From NCBI GenBank assembly GCA_965232465.1, contig OZ246977.1, forward strand, positions 1,426,001 through 1,490,000: DNA of 64,000 nt. Reading direction: 5' to 3'. Position numbers and translations under genes: made by a program. Under the pieces are notes generated by a model. The model saw nothing but the letters and a program-made list of their open reading frames with translations, had not been told where the DNA came from and made no database searches. This DNA comes from G965232465 sp965232465. GTDB lineage: Bacteria > Pseudomonadota > Alphaproteobacteria > JAQWUY01. Positions 53,578 through 63,430 of this stretch are shown here, piece after piece; the first letter of the stretch is position 1, and every line of letters starts with the position of its first letter.

Positions 53578-56500
53578 TTACCACCTACAAGAATGGCATA
53601 TTCCTGTATTCCAGTATGTATGAACAGTTTTACTGCCATACTTACCATCCTCTGTCTTGGGGAAAGTAAAGGTGAACCTTATAGCTTTTTGAAGATTAAA
53701 CATAAAAGTTTGCACATACTTTATATTTACTTTTTGGTTTTTCTTCACACGATTAATGGCCTGTTGTTTTGTGATACTGTTACCTGCATTATCAAATAAT
53801 TTGTAATCCTTACCAAAAGTTGCCCCATCTGTTAAGCCCGTCGATGCATCTGCGATAGCCAGAGTAACCTTAACCTTACTACCACCCTTGACATTTTGTA
53901 ATGCACTACGGATATCGTAAAGAGTATGAGCATAACCGGTCCGTGTCATAAGGGGGAAAGTTTTCTTTTTGTCCCAAACTGCATGCCCTGATTTGGCGGA
54001 AGCGGTTTGCGGTTGTCTTTGTAAGGTTATTTTAAAGTCTTTTGCTTTTCTGCCATTGATTCCGATGAATCCTGCTTCGTATCGAACATTCTGTGGATAT
54101 GTAAGGGTTGCGGTTATGGTACCAGAGGATTGTGTGCCTGTTATGGTACCCGTTGCAGGGTCGATGTTACCCCCCACAGATGCGGAATTATAAAATTTAA
54201 TACTCTTCCAAGCGCCGTTTGAAAATATCCAACCAACTGTATAACTTGATGTCGGTGCCTTTGTCCGTGATGTAATGGAAAATCCGGGGGTGTAAATCGG
54301 GACCCCTAAAACTTGTGGCATAAAGCTCTTACTCCCTATATCATCTTCATCAAGGGTTGGGGTGATCGGGGTTCCCCACGCAGCAGATGTGGTTTTATAT
54401 GTAATATCCAGTCCCCCAACACCACTAAGGTTCGCTAGTGGTATCACTACCCCTGCTCTGCGTTTTACCGGTATATCCATATTAAACACCATTTTTTCAT
54501 ACTTGTCATTGGCGGGGTATACAACCTGCATTTTTACTATACCACTTGCCCGTGTATTTAAGATGATACCATTATTCTGTATCACCCGCACCGTACCGGG
54601 ACCGCTACTTGTTACCGTACCGGCGGTTGTACCCGCTGCTACTAAGAAATATTGGGGGCTGCTTATACCCGCAGGCGTGTTTGTTTTGGGATATGTAAGG
54701 GATCCACTATCACTTGACCATCTGAAACCAGTTGGGGGATGTACTTTAAAGTTTGTGTGGTCCGCTTGGGTTTGCTTATCCACAGTAAAGTTTTCATATT
54801 CTATAAGGGCTGGTGCTACAATAGTACCGCCAGCACTAGTTACCGCCTTACGGACAATTTTTACCAACAAGATCCCTGATTTGGTCAGTTTACTGGCATC
54901 AATAGCCCCTGTATTGGGGTCAATAGCACCGCTTAATGCAATACCTGCGGTGGAGGGTTGCAAACCACTACCTTTATCCCCATCCCCATTGGGCACAATC
55001 TCAAAGGTAAAATCCTTTGTTGGGTCAAAATTTAAAGTGGCCAACCCGACTGTATCAATCGTTTTTAACTTATAATCGGTGGTATATGTACCCACACCCC
55101 ATTTCCCTGACCCAGTACGCATACCTGTACTTATAGCCCCTGCATTTGTCGACACTTCAAAGGATACATTCTGGCTACTATACTTGGCATGTTCAAGAAC
55201 CGCTGTAACGGTTGTCTTATTGGCAATCGCCCCTGTTATATTCAGACTATTGCCATTAACCACAAGGTTTGTATGACTGTCTGTGTTTTGTAAATGCTTA
55301 ACTGTCCATTCTGATGCTTGGGTTTTTGCACCAATCGCTACCTCTAATCCACTGAGTATATGGGGGGCATCCACTGTTACCGCCATAGTTGCAAATGGTA
55401 CAACAAGGTCTTTTATAGTTAAAGTATCCGTTGTCGTTTGCTTGCCAATAGTAAAGTCATTCAAGACAAATTGTCCTATGTATTTTTCATCATTGGCTTT
55501 TGCCTGCAGGGTAATCCCCACCGTACCGCCGGAGGTTGCCCCGCTGATGTCCCCATTCGCATCGATTTTTAATGCACCGCTGGGCAAAGTGCCCGTTTTT
55601 CTTGTAACGGTCCAATCAAACGCATGGGCACTTCGCCCGCCGGGCAGGTTGCTATATGTTAGGTCAATCTTGGCGGCGGAACGGGTTTTCCATGTCCCAT
55701 CTTCACCGCCCGCTTTTGCTACTGTTACAGGGGGTACATCTGTTCCCAGGTTTTGTTTACCGATAGTAAAGTTTTGATATACTGTGAGCTCGGGGATAGT
55801 TTTACTTCCATCTGTGCTGGTTTTGCGATTGCGGACAATTTTTATCAACAGGGTACCCCCCTTAGTCAAGGAGTTGGCTTTAATAGCCCCTGATTTGCTG
55901 TCGATAGCATCGGCTAATGTATTATTCTTAACAATACCTGCGGTGGTGGATGTAAAACCGGTTACAGTCCTACTGGGGGGTACAATAGAAAAGGTGTAAT
56001 CCGTATTTTTATCAAATACTACGCCTAAGTCATTGCCCTTTAATTTATAATCGGTGCTATAGGTTTGCCCCGCACCCCATTTTCCTGTTCCCACAGGGGT
56101 GGTCGTACTCATCCCCCCTGATTGTGTAAACACCTTAAACTGGGTTTGTACATCTGTATATTTTTTGTTTTCAAATGTAGCGGTTACAGTCGCAGGGGTG
56201 GGGATTGCCCCCCATATGGTCAAACTCTTGCCCCGTACATCGAGGTTCCCCCCACCTGTATAGGCTAGGCTTTTTAGGGTCCAATCGTTTGCTTGGGTTA
56301 GCGTGCCTGATACAGATACTTTGCTAAGTATATCCTGTTCACTAACCGTCACATTCCTAAATGTGTACGGTTTCACAATATTGCCAACAGTCAGCGGCGA
56401 TGGTATTGTTTGTTTGGCAATCGTAAAGGGTGCAAACTTGATTTGTCCTGTGTATTTTTCATTGTTGGCGTTTGGTTTCATCGTAACCATAACTGTACCG

Positions 56501-59500
56501 CCCGATATTGCCCCCTCTATACCAGCCACTGTAACCCGTAGCCCCGAAGCAATTGTATCGGGAACAGCCGCCCCTTTTTTACCTTGTATGATCCAATCAT
56601 AATCGTCAAAAGTGCTACCTGGGGGGAATCTGAAGTCCATGGGAATATTGCCGCCATTGTTGCGCCATATGCTATTCGATCCACTAGAAAAAGACATAGT
56701 GGGGCGGTTAGCATATGTTACATCCCAACTTAAATTTCGCTTGTCGACAGTGAAGTTTTCATATTCTGTGACCTCCGGCCATAACCGGTACGGATCCCAT
56801 TTCATTTTACGGACAATTTTTACCAACAGGGTCCCCCCCTTGGTGAGCTTAGGAGCATAAATTTTGCCTGTTCGGCTGTTAATTGCCCCGGGCAATGCAA
56901 TACCCGGCGTGGTTTTTATCTTGCCACTGCCATCATCTGTACTGGGGTCTACAATAGAAAATATATAGTCGCTACTTCCAATTGTAAAGTATCCTCCTGT
57001 TGCATCCCCCACTGTATCAATATACTCTAACCTATAATTGGTGCGATAAGACTGATACTTCCCCCATTTTCCTGATCCTGCACGGGTGTCGTTACTTATG
57101 GATCCCGCAGATGTGGATAATGTAAAGTCTTCGCTTACATCTGTATATCTGTTTTTTTTGTCCGCAAATACAGCGGTAATGGTGGTCCCTGCCGTGATTT
57201 TACCTTTGATGGTCATAGTCTGATTTGCATTGATAACCAGCTTCGTATTGCCAATGCCATCTTTATCAGATAGGCTTTGTAGTTTCCAATCCCCTGCTCT
57301 GGTTTGTGTTGTGCCTGTACTGGTTACAGAGAGTTTATTCTGTATGAGGGTCGTACCCACCCGTTTATTGCCATTGCCGAATCCATACAGCGTAACAAGA
57401 TCTGCCATGCTTAGGGTATCCGTCGTCGTTTGCTTGGCAATAGCAAAGTCCGCTAAGGGTAATTGTCCACTGTATTTGGGGTCATTGGGTTTTGCCTTCA
57501 CCGCAATAACCACCGTACCAGCGGAGGTTGCCCCGCTGATTTTACCATCCGCATCAATGACCACTGTACCGCTGGGTTCTGCCCCTGTTTTCTTGTTTAC
57601 TTCCCAATCAAATGTAGTGACCGCTTGGCTATCGGGTAAGTTCGCATACACCATATCAAACTTGGTGGTGGGATCACTTTTCCACTTATTATCCCCACTT
57701 GCCAACGATACGGTCGGTACAGCTGGTACATCTGTTCCCAAGACTTGCTTATCGACAGTGATATTTTCATATTCGGTAATTTCGGGTAATCCATTTTTTG
57801 CCGCCCGGACAATTTTTACTAACAACATACCTGATTGGGTCAGTTTGCTACCATCAATAAACCCAGTTTTGCTATCGATGGGATTGTTTGTAAAAATACC
57901 TGCACTGGTCGGCTGTAAACCACTGCCTTTATCCCCATCAGCACTGGGCACAACAGAAAATGTAAAATCTGTGGCGGGAGTAAAGGTTGCGGTTATACCG
58001 GCAACTGTATCAGAAGTCTTTAGGTCATAATTTACAGCAAAGGGTTTGCCCCATATCCCAGATAATCCTGTACGGGTACCAGAAATCGTCCCCATATGTG
58101 TGGACACTTCAAAATCTATGCTGTTATCTTTGTATCTGTCGTTTTCAAATGTAGCGGTAACGGTTGTACCCCTGGCAATTGCCCGTTTGATAATCATACT
58201 TTTTGTATCCGCACTGATAGCCAATGTATTGCTACCAATGCCATCTTTATCGACTAGGCTTTTCAGTGTCCAATCGGCTTTTTGCGTTTGCCCGCCTGTT
58301 ACTGTTAATGTGCCCTGTATAACAGCACTCTGCACCGCTTTATCAACATTTACATACGGTACAACAAGGTTTGTCATACTTAAAGTATCCGTTGTGGGTT
58401 GTTTATTAATCGGCACATTCAGATCGAAAGTCATGGTTTCATACTTTTCATTAGCAGGATATGTAACCCGCACTTTTACCACCCCAGCACGGGTGATATG
58501 TGTAATAGGAGCTCCCACATTCGGTTGCACCGCTACAGCGTTCGCCCCTGTTGTAGGACCGGCGGTTGTCCCCGTCGGTATTACAGAAAATTTTCGCCAT
58601 GCGGTACCCAAAGGTTCGTTTTGGGTGCGATATGCAACTATGGCACGGGACGATGCCCATTGGGGTACACTATGAACTACAGTCACTAAAAAGTTTGGAT
58701 AATCGCTTTTATCTTGTTTGTTTACAGTGATATTTTCATATTCGGTGAGCTTGGGCAATCCATTTTTTGCTTCCCGTACAATTTTTACTAACAACGATCC
58801 GGATTGGGTGAGTTTGCTACCATCAATAAACCCTGTTTTGCTATCAATGGGATCACTCGTAAAAATACCTGCGGTTGTCGGCTGTAAACCACTGCCTTTA
58901 TCGCCCTCAGTACTGGGCACAACAGAAAATGTAAAATCTGTGGCGGGATTAAATGTTGTACCTTGATCATTCGTCTTTAACTTATAATCCACATTAAAAG
59001 GTTTGCCCCATTTCCCAGATAAGCCTGTACGGGCATCAGAACTCAATGATCCTGTTGTGGACACTTTAAAATCTATGCTCTTATCTTGATATTTATCGCT
59101 TTCAAATGTAGCAGTTACAGTGGTACCCCCTGTAATTGCCTGTTTGATGGTCATGCTCTTTTGATCCGCACCGATAGCTAATGTATTGGAACCAATGCCA
59201 TCTTTATCGATGAGGCTTTTTAATTTCCAATCGTCTTTGGTACTTGATCCACCCTTTATCGATAATTTACTTTCCACAGCCGTCGCACGCACCATTCTAT
59301 CGCCACCGCTGTAGGGTATATCAAGGTTTGCTACGCTCAATGTACCCCTTGCCACTTGTTTATCAATGGGCACATCCATATCGAAGGTTATAGTTTCATA
59401 CTTTTCATTAGCAGGATATGTAACCCGTATTTTTACCATCCCAGCACGGGTGATATTTGTAATAATACCAGCAAAGCGGTGTATTTTCACAGCATTCGGT

Positions 59501-61614
59501 CCTGTAACAGGACCAGCGGTTGTACCCACAGGTATCACTTCATATGTTTCGTGGCTAATCCCCGCAGGTTCATACCTTCTACTATATGCAGGGGCTGCAA
59601 TGGACAATGCCCATAAGACTACAGTTTGTCCAGGGCGAAATGTTACCAAAAAGTTTGGGTGATCGCTTTTATCGTGCTTGTTTACAGTGATATTTTCATA
59701 ATCGGTGCGTTCGGGTAATCCATTTTTTGCCGCCCGTACAATTTTTACCAACAACGATCCGGATTGGGTCAGTTTGCTACCATCAATAAATCCCGTTTTG
59801 CTATCAATCGGATCACTCGTAAAAATACCGGCGGTGGTCGGCTGTAAACCACTACCTTTATCCCCCTCAGTATTGGGTACAACAGAAAATGTAAAATCTG
59901 TGGCGGCATTAAATGTTGTCCCCTGATCGTTGGTCTTTAAATTATAATGTACATTAAACGGTTGCCCCCATTTTCCTGATCCAATAGGCGTAACCGAACT
60001 TACTTGCGACAATGCGGAAGCACTATCGGTTTTGACATATACAACACGGTCTTCAAAGTTTGTCGCACTGTATGTCAATTTTAAGGTAGCCACACCCGCA
60101 CCCACTTTGTCTTCCAGTGTATTGGTATACATAGCAGCGTTTGCATTGATAGGTGTCGACCCATTCTTAAATTGGAAATCTGTACCACTGGTACCATTGA
60201 CAACCTCTGCTTTAACAGTCGGCGTTACCCCATTCGGTACAGTACCAACAAATGTACGCACAGCATATGTCTTGGCATTTGTTAAGGTATACGCAGTGGC
60301 TTGGGTCGTACCATTGCCACCCTTAATATCGTTACTCGCTTTATCCGAATCGGACAACACGCTGCCAATTGGATTAGCCGCTTGTGTTTTGATAAACACT
60401 GCACGGGGGGCAAAGCCATCTGCACTGTAGGTCAGTTTTAAGGTAACTTCCCCCGCACCTGCTTTATCTTCCAGTGTACTGGTGTATAGTACAGCGGCAA
60501 CACCGATATTTGTTGCCCCATTCTTAAATTGAAAGTCTGTGCCACTGGTACCACTGCCCACAACTTCTGCTTCGACAGTGGGCGTTACCCCACTTGGTAC
60601 ATTGCCAATAAAGGCGTTAATAGCATATGTTTTGCCACTGGTTAAAGCATAGGCAGAGTCTTGCGTCGTACCATCGCCACTGCGCACTGTTTTATCGCCC
60701 GTGCTGTCTTGTATATCAGTGGACTGTACAGTAGTGCCCACAGGTGCCATCCTATCGACCTCAGCGGTTTTAATATCATAGTGCCGTTCGACTTTGTCGT
60801 AGCGTTTGTGCCATACAGCACCTGCACTGGGTACAGGGGCGGACTTCATTTGGTCTTGTATGGATTTGTCGAATGCCCATTTAAAATCAACCGATATATC
60901 GGTCTGTGCCGATTCGCCATTGGGCTTGTCATATTCCCCCCGCACTGTTATCATGGGATTGGGCTTAAATTCGGCAATCAGTTTATTGCCCTTAACGACT
61001 GTATTCCCAACCCCGTCGAATGTATAGGTACCCATCCCCACAGAAACCTGATCATAATTGGGGATATTGCCCTTGGCTGTTATATCCCAGCCTTGTAATA
61101 CTTTTTTGTCAGCGATAATATTGTTGCCAATCGGGCGATATAGGTTTGCGGACATGTCGAACCGTGCGGTTTTCAGCTCCACCCCAATGCTATAGCGTTG
61201 AAAATTTTCCGATGCTTTAAAGGCAAGTATATTCTTAGTCCCATCTTTTGTGTCAAAAAACGCATTCACCCCAACAATCAAGGGGGCGGTCGTGGTGTTT
61301 ATCAGATTCCGATAGCCCAATCCCAAGTTTAATCGATTCACCGATTTCTGGCGATTATAAGCAGTTTGTACATAGGTAACCGTGTCTTTTGTCTCTGACA
61401 AATTACTAAATGCGGTAATATCCCAATTCAGGGTTTTATCTGTATATCCGATCCCACCCCTTATCCATTCAAAAAAACCTGTTTTATTGACATTATCAAT
61501 AAGCAAATTCCCCGTGGCACTTACCACCTTGTCTGTATCATTGGTAAACGCCGGCGTCACCGCTAATAAAACAATGCCTAACAAACTGGCACCCGCCAAA
61601 AACATTTTTCTCAT
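53578..61614 (-). CDS. Giant intimin/invasin-like inverse autotransporter adhesin
   Basis: The 2,678-residue surface protein starts MRKMFLAGASLLGIVLL (Sec signal peptide to about residue 25); this ATG is 9 bases after AAGGA, better than one 3 codons upstream. Residues about 30-255 form the inverse-autotransporter beta-barrel (GFFEWIRGGIGYTDKTLNWD, LGLGYRN, GVNAFFDTKDG, SANLYRPIG, EYDKPNG). From about 300 to 2600 come Ig-like modules of roughly 90-105 residues in a repeating order. Type A: TDFTFSVVP...GSGLQPTTAGIF...DGSKLTQSG. Type B: VRVTYPANEKYETM-like. Type C: WTLKSLVDKDGIGSNTLAI. Type D: DWEVNKKTG...GATSAGTV. The C terminus ends WNTGICHSCRW, the only cysteines I find. Likely an adhesin displayed on the outer membrane. 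Confidence 0.9.
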   Translation of the reverse strand: MRKMFLAGASLLGIVLLAVTPAFTNDTDKVVSATGNLLIDNVNKTGFFEWIRGGIGYTDKTLNWDITAFSNLSETKDTVTYVQTAYNRQKSVNRLNLGLGYRNLINTTTAPLIVGVNAFFDTKDGTKNILAFKASENFQRYSIGVELKTARFDMSANLYRPIGNNIIADKKVLQGWDITAKGNIPNYDQVSVGMGTYTFDGVGNTVVKGNKLIAEFKPNPMITVRGEYDKPNGESAQTDISVDFKWAFDKSIQDQMKSAPVPSAGAVWHKRYDKVERHYDIKTAEVDRMAPVGTTVQSTDIQDSTGDKTVRSGDGTTQDSAYALTSGKTYAINAFIGNVPSGVTPTVEAEVVGSGTSGTDFQFKNGATNIGVAAVLYTSTLEDKAGAGEVTLKLTYSADGFAPRAVFIKTQAANPIGSVLSDSDKASNDIKGGNGTTQATAYTLTNAKTYAVRTFVGTVPNGVTPTVKAEVVNGTSGTDFQFKNGSTPINANAAMYTNTLEDKVGAGVATLKLTYSATNFEDRVVYVKTDSASALSQVSSVTPIGSGKWGQPFNVHYNLKTNDQGTTFNAATDFTFSVVPNTEGDKGSGLQPTTAGIFTSDPIDSKTGFIDGSKLTQSGSLLVKIVRAAKNGLPERTDYENITVNKHDKSDHPNFLVTFRPGQTVVLWALSIAAPAYSRRYEPAGISHETYEVIPVGTTAGPVTGPNAVKIHRFAGIITNITRAGMVKIRVTYPANEKYETITFDMDVPIDKQVARGTLSVANLDIPYSGGDRMVRATAVESKLSIKGGSSTKDDWKLKSLIDKDGIGSNTLAIGADQKSMTIKQAITGGTTVTATFESDKYQDKSIDFKVSTTGSLSSDARTGLSGKWGKPFNVDYKLKTNDQGTTFNPATDFTFSVVPSTEGDKGSGLQPTTAGIFTSDPIDSKTGFIDGSKLTQSGSLLVKIVREAKNGLPKLTEYENITVNKQDKSDYPNFLVTVVHSVPQWASSRAIVAYRTQNEPLGTAWRKFSVIPTGTTAGPTTGANAVAVQPNVGAPITHITRAGVVKVRVTYPANEKYETMTFDLNVPINKQPTTDTLSMTNLVVPYVNVDKAVQSAVIQGTLTVTGGQTQKADWTLKSLVDKDGIGSNTLAISADTKSMIIKRAIARGTTVTATFENDRYKDNSIDFEVSTHMGTISGTRTGLSGIWGKPFAVNYDLKTSDTVAGITATFTPATDFTFSVVPSADGDKGSGLQPTSAGIFTNNPIDSKTGFIDGSKLTQSGMLLVKIVRAAKNGLPEITEYENITVDKQVLGTDVPAVPTVSLASGDNKWKSDPTTKFDMVYANLPDSQAVTTFDWEVNKKTGAEPSGTVVIDADGKISGATSAGTVVIAVKAKPNDPKYSGQLPLADFAIAKQTTTDTLSMADLVTLYGFGNGNKRVGTTLIQNKLSVTSTGTTQTRAGDWKLQSLSDKDGIGNTKLVINANQTMTIKGKITAGTTITAVFADKKNRYTDVSEDFTLSTSAGSISNDTRAGSGKWGKYQSYRTNYRLEYIDTVGDATGGYFTIGSSDYIFSIVDPSTDDGSGKIKTTPGIALPGAINSRTGKIYAPKLTKGGTLLVKIVRKMKWDPYRLWPEVTEYENFTVDKRNLSWDVTYANRPTMSFSSGSNSIWRNNGGNIPMDFRFPPGSTFDDYDWIIQGKKGAAVPDTIASGLRVTVAGIEGAISGGTVMVTMKPNANNEKYTGQIKFAPFTIAKQTIPSPLTVGNIVKPYTFRNVTVSEQDILSKVSVSGTLTQANDWTLKSLAYTGGGNLDVRGKSLTIWGAIPTPATVTATFENKKYTDVQTQFKVFTQSGGMSTTTPVGTGKWGAGQTYSTDYKLKGNDLGVVFDKNTDYTFSIVPPSRTVTGFTSTTAGIVKNNTLADAIDSKSGAIKANSLTKGGTLLIKIVRNRKTSTDGSKTIPELTVYQNFTIGKQNLGTDVPPVTVAKAGGEDGTWKTRSAAKIDLTYSNLPGGRSAHAFDWTVTRKTGTLPSGALKIDANGDISGATSGGTVGITLQAKANDEKYIGQFVLNDFTIGKQTTTDTLTIKDLVVPFATMAVTVDAPHILSGLEVAIGAKTQASEWTVKHLQNTDSHTNLVVNGNSLNITGAIANKTTVTAVLEHAKYSSQNVSFEVSTNAGAISTGMRTGSGKWGVGTYTTDYKLKTIDTVGLATLNFDPTKDFTFEIVPNGDGDKGSGLQPSTAGIALSGAIDPNTGAIDASKLTKSGILLVKIVRKAVTSAGGTIVAPALIEYENFTVDKQTQADHTNFKVHPPTGFRWSSDSGSLTYPKTNTPAGISSPQYFLVAAGTTAGTVTSSGPGTVRVIQNNGIILNTRASGIVKMQVVYPANDKYEKMVFNMDIPVKRRAGVVIPLANLSGVGGLDITYKTTSAAWGTPITPTLDEDDIGSKSFMPQVLGVPIYTPGFSITSRTKAPTSSYTVGWIFSNGAWKSIKFYNSASVGGNIDPATGTITGTQSSGTITATLTYPQNVRYEAGFIGINGRKAKDFKITLQRQPQTASAKSGHAVWDKKKTFPLMTRTGYAHTLYDIRSALQNVKGGSKVKVTLAIADASTGLTDGATFGKDYKLFDNAGNSITKQQAINRVKKNQKVNIKYVQTFMFNLQKAIRFTFTFPKTEDGKYGSKTVHTYWNTGICHSCRW
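57745..59935. repeat. Long DNA-level repeats inside the adhesin gene
   Basis: Three near-identical stretches of about 220-250 bases (near 57,750-57,975, 58,722-58,975 and 59,682-59,935) encode the type A module. Weaker copies occur near 54,780-55,075 and elsewhere. Such repeats allow module gain and loss by recombination and will confuse short-read assembly. Confidence 0.8.
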
Positions 61615-61711
61615 CACTAACATTCCTTCAACTTAAAATTTTATATTATTAATAAACATATGTTATAAAACACATAGATACATAACAATTATAATAGTAA
61701 CTTCCATATAC

Positions 61712-61730
61712 AGACCTTCCCATAAGGTCT
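61712..61730 (-). terminator. Hairpin at the end of metZ
   Basis: AGACCTT-CCCAT-AAGGTCT, perfect 7-base arms, overlaps the metZ stop codon. It lacks a T-run, so it may weakly terminate metZ transcription before the adhesin gene, or stabilise the message. Confidence 0.4.
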
Positions 61731-62964
61731 ATCCCTCATCGTAAGTATATAAGATTTGTTTTATCGTGTCAATTTTTTTTAACACCTGTATGAAATCGTC
61801 CTGTAAGTCCTGTACATCCTCAAGACCTACGCTTAACCGTACGAAGTTACCTGTTATACCGACCACTTGGCGTTGATCTTCGGTTAGCTTGCTGTGGGTT
61901 GTCGATGCGGGGTGGGCAATTAAAGTTTTGGCATCGCCCAAATTATTCGATATATCGATAATGTTTAACCCATCCAGTACCTTATATGTATGTGCCTTGT
62001 CCCCTGTGATATAAATGCCCATTAACGACCCATAATTTAACATTTGCCGATGGGCTAAGTCATGGTGGGGGTGGGATTTTAACCCGGGATACAGCACCCC
62101 ATCGATACCATCCAAGTTTTCCAAAAATGCCGCCAATTTTAAGGCAGTATCACATTGCTTTTCCACCCGTAAGGTTAAGGTTTCCAAGCCTTTTATCATA
62201 TTCCAAGCGTTAAATGGGGATAAACTGGGTCCCGTGTTTCTGACATAGGGGAAAAATACCTCATTAAACCAATCGCTATCATTGGTCAACACCGCCCCCG
62301 CCAATGTGCGTCCTTGTCCATCGATGTGTTTGGTGGTGGAATAAATCACCACATCCGCCCCCAAATCAAGGCATTTTTGCCCCACGGGGGTGGCAAAAAC
62401 ATTGTCGGCAAATACCCGTGCTCCGGATATTTTCGCCATATCACAGACAGTGCGTATATCAATCAATTGCATAGTCGGATTCGACGGGGTTTCAAAAAAT
62501 ACCGCCTGTGTGGGCACAGATAACGCCTGTTCCCAGACATTTAAATCGGTACCATCAATCAATACGACTTCGACCCCTAAACGGCGAAGTAACACATCGA
62601 CAACCCAAAAGCAATTGCCAAATAACGCATTGCTTGATACCAACCTATCCCCTGGGGATAAGGAGCTAACTAACGATGCGGACACCGCCGCCATACCCGA
62701 TGCCACCCCGGCACAAAAATCCGCCCCTTCGATGGCTTTCATACGATCTTCGAACATGGTATTTGTTGGATTGCTGTATCGCCCATACATATACCGATTC
62801 AAATTGCCCGCAAACGCATCTTCGGCATCTTGGCATGTGTCATATACAAATCCCGAAGTCAAATACATTGCTTCGCTGGTTTCGTCAAACTGTGACCGCT
62901 GCTGCCCCGCCCGTACTTGTAATGTGGCGGGACGAGCAGTACTTAAATCCTTTTGTTTTGCCAT
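61729..62964 (-). CDS. metZ: O-succinylhomoserine sulfhydrylase (Cys/Met metabolism PLP enzyme)
   Basis: Makes homocysteine directly from an acylated homoserine and sulfide. The 411 residues show the cofactor-site blocks YGRYSNPTNTMFEDRM, GVASGMAAVSASL, FADNVFATPVGQKCLDLGADVVIYSTTKHIDGQG with the PLP-binding Lys in STTKHIDG, and SLSPFNAWNMIKGLETL. Features fit MetZ better than cystathionine synthase. Its substrate derives from hom upstream in the pathway. Confidence 0.88.
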   Translation of the reverse strand: MAKQKDLSTARPATLQVRAGQQRSQFDETSEAMYLTSGFVYDTCQDAEDAFAGNLNRYMYGRYSNPTNTMFEDRMKAIEGADFCAGVASGMAAVSASLVSSLSPGDRLVSSNALFGNCFWVVDVLLRRLGVEVVLIDGTDLNVWEQALSVPTQAVFFETPSNPTMQLIDIRTVCDMAKISGARVFADNVFATPVGQKCLDLGADVVIYSTTKHIDGQGRTLAGAVLTNDSDWFNEVFFPYVRNTGPSLSPFNAWNMIKGLETLTLRVEKQCDTALKLAAFLENLDGIDGVLYPGLKSHPHHDLAHRQMLNYGSLMGIYITGDKAHTYKVLDGLNIIDISNNLGDAKTLIAHPASTTHSKLTEDQRQVVGITGNFVRLSVGLEDVQDLQDDFIQVLKKIDTIKQILYTYDEG

Positions 62965-62992
62965 TTTTCATCCCTTAACTATGTTAATGCTA

Positions 62993-63430
62993 TTAAAACA
63001 CAGGCTTGGTCGGTAATGCCCGTTTTGTCCACCCCTGCATACCTTCCAAAACATTATACGATTGTGTTATGCCATATTGCGTGGCAATTGCCGCCGCCAT
63101 TTGTGACCGCACCCCAGAACCACAAATAAAATACCCTATTTTATCTGGGGCAACCGCCCGCACCACCGCCGGGGTATAATCGGGTATAAGTTCCCGTTCA
63201 GGTACGGATAACCTCCAATAGACATATTGGAGGTAAGAGGCATAATCGCGCATAAGTTCCTGTTCAGGTGCGGATACAATGGTTATGGTATGTGTATCAC
63301 ACGCTACATCCGCAATGCCCGTTTGCTGCCATTCCTCAGCGGTGCGTACATCCACCAATACACAATGCCCGGGGTTTTGGTCGATATTGTGCAACATATC
63401 TTCAATGGTTATATCCCCTTTATATATCAT
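62993..63430 (-). CDS. Rhodanese-domain protein with in-frame internal duplication
   Basis: A single sulfurtransferase-like domain of 145 residues. It has CVLVDVRTAEEW near the start and the active Cys (residue 103) in FICGSGVRSQMAA, then NVLEGMQGWTK. Residues 53-63 (SAPEQELMRDY) and 75-85 (SVPERELIPDY) repeat with a 22-residue offset, which lengthens the domain between the first half and the active loop. The stop codon of coaD lies within its first codons (4-base overlap). Confidence 0.85.
   Translation of the reverse strand: MIYKGDITIEDMLHNIDQNPGHCVLVDVRTAEEWQQTGIADVACDTHTITIVSAPEQELMRDYASYLQYVYWRLSVPERELIPDYTPAVVRAVAPDKIGYFICGSGVRSQMAAAIATQYGITQSYNVLEGMQGWTKRALPTKPVF
63185..63276. repeat. 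26-base direct repeat flanking a palindrome within the rhodanese gene
   Basis: Copies at 63185-63210 and 63251-63276 match at 23 of 26 bases, offset by 66 bases (22 codons). Between them ACCTCCAATA-GACA-TATTGGAGGT is a perfect 10-base inverted repeat. The arrangement keeps the reading frame. Confidence 0.75.

Noticed and set aside
53969..61098. Many long plus-strand open frames opposite the adhesin gene
   Set aside because: They are antisense shadows of a repetitive coding region; they repeat whenever the adhesin modules repeat, lack ribosome sites and resemble no protein.
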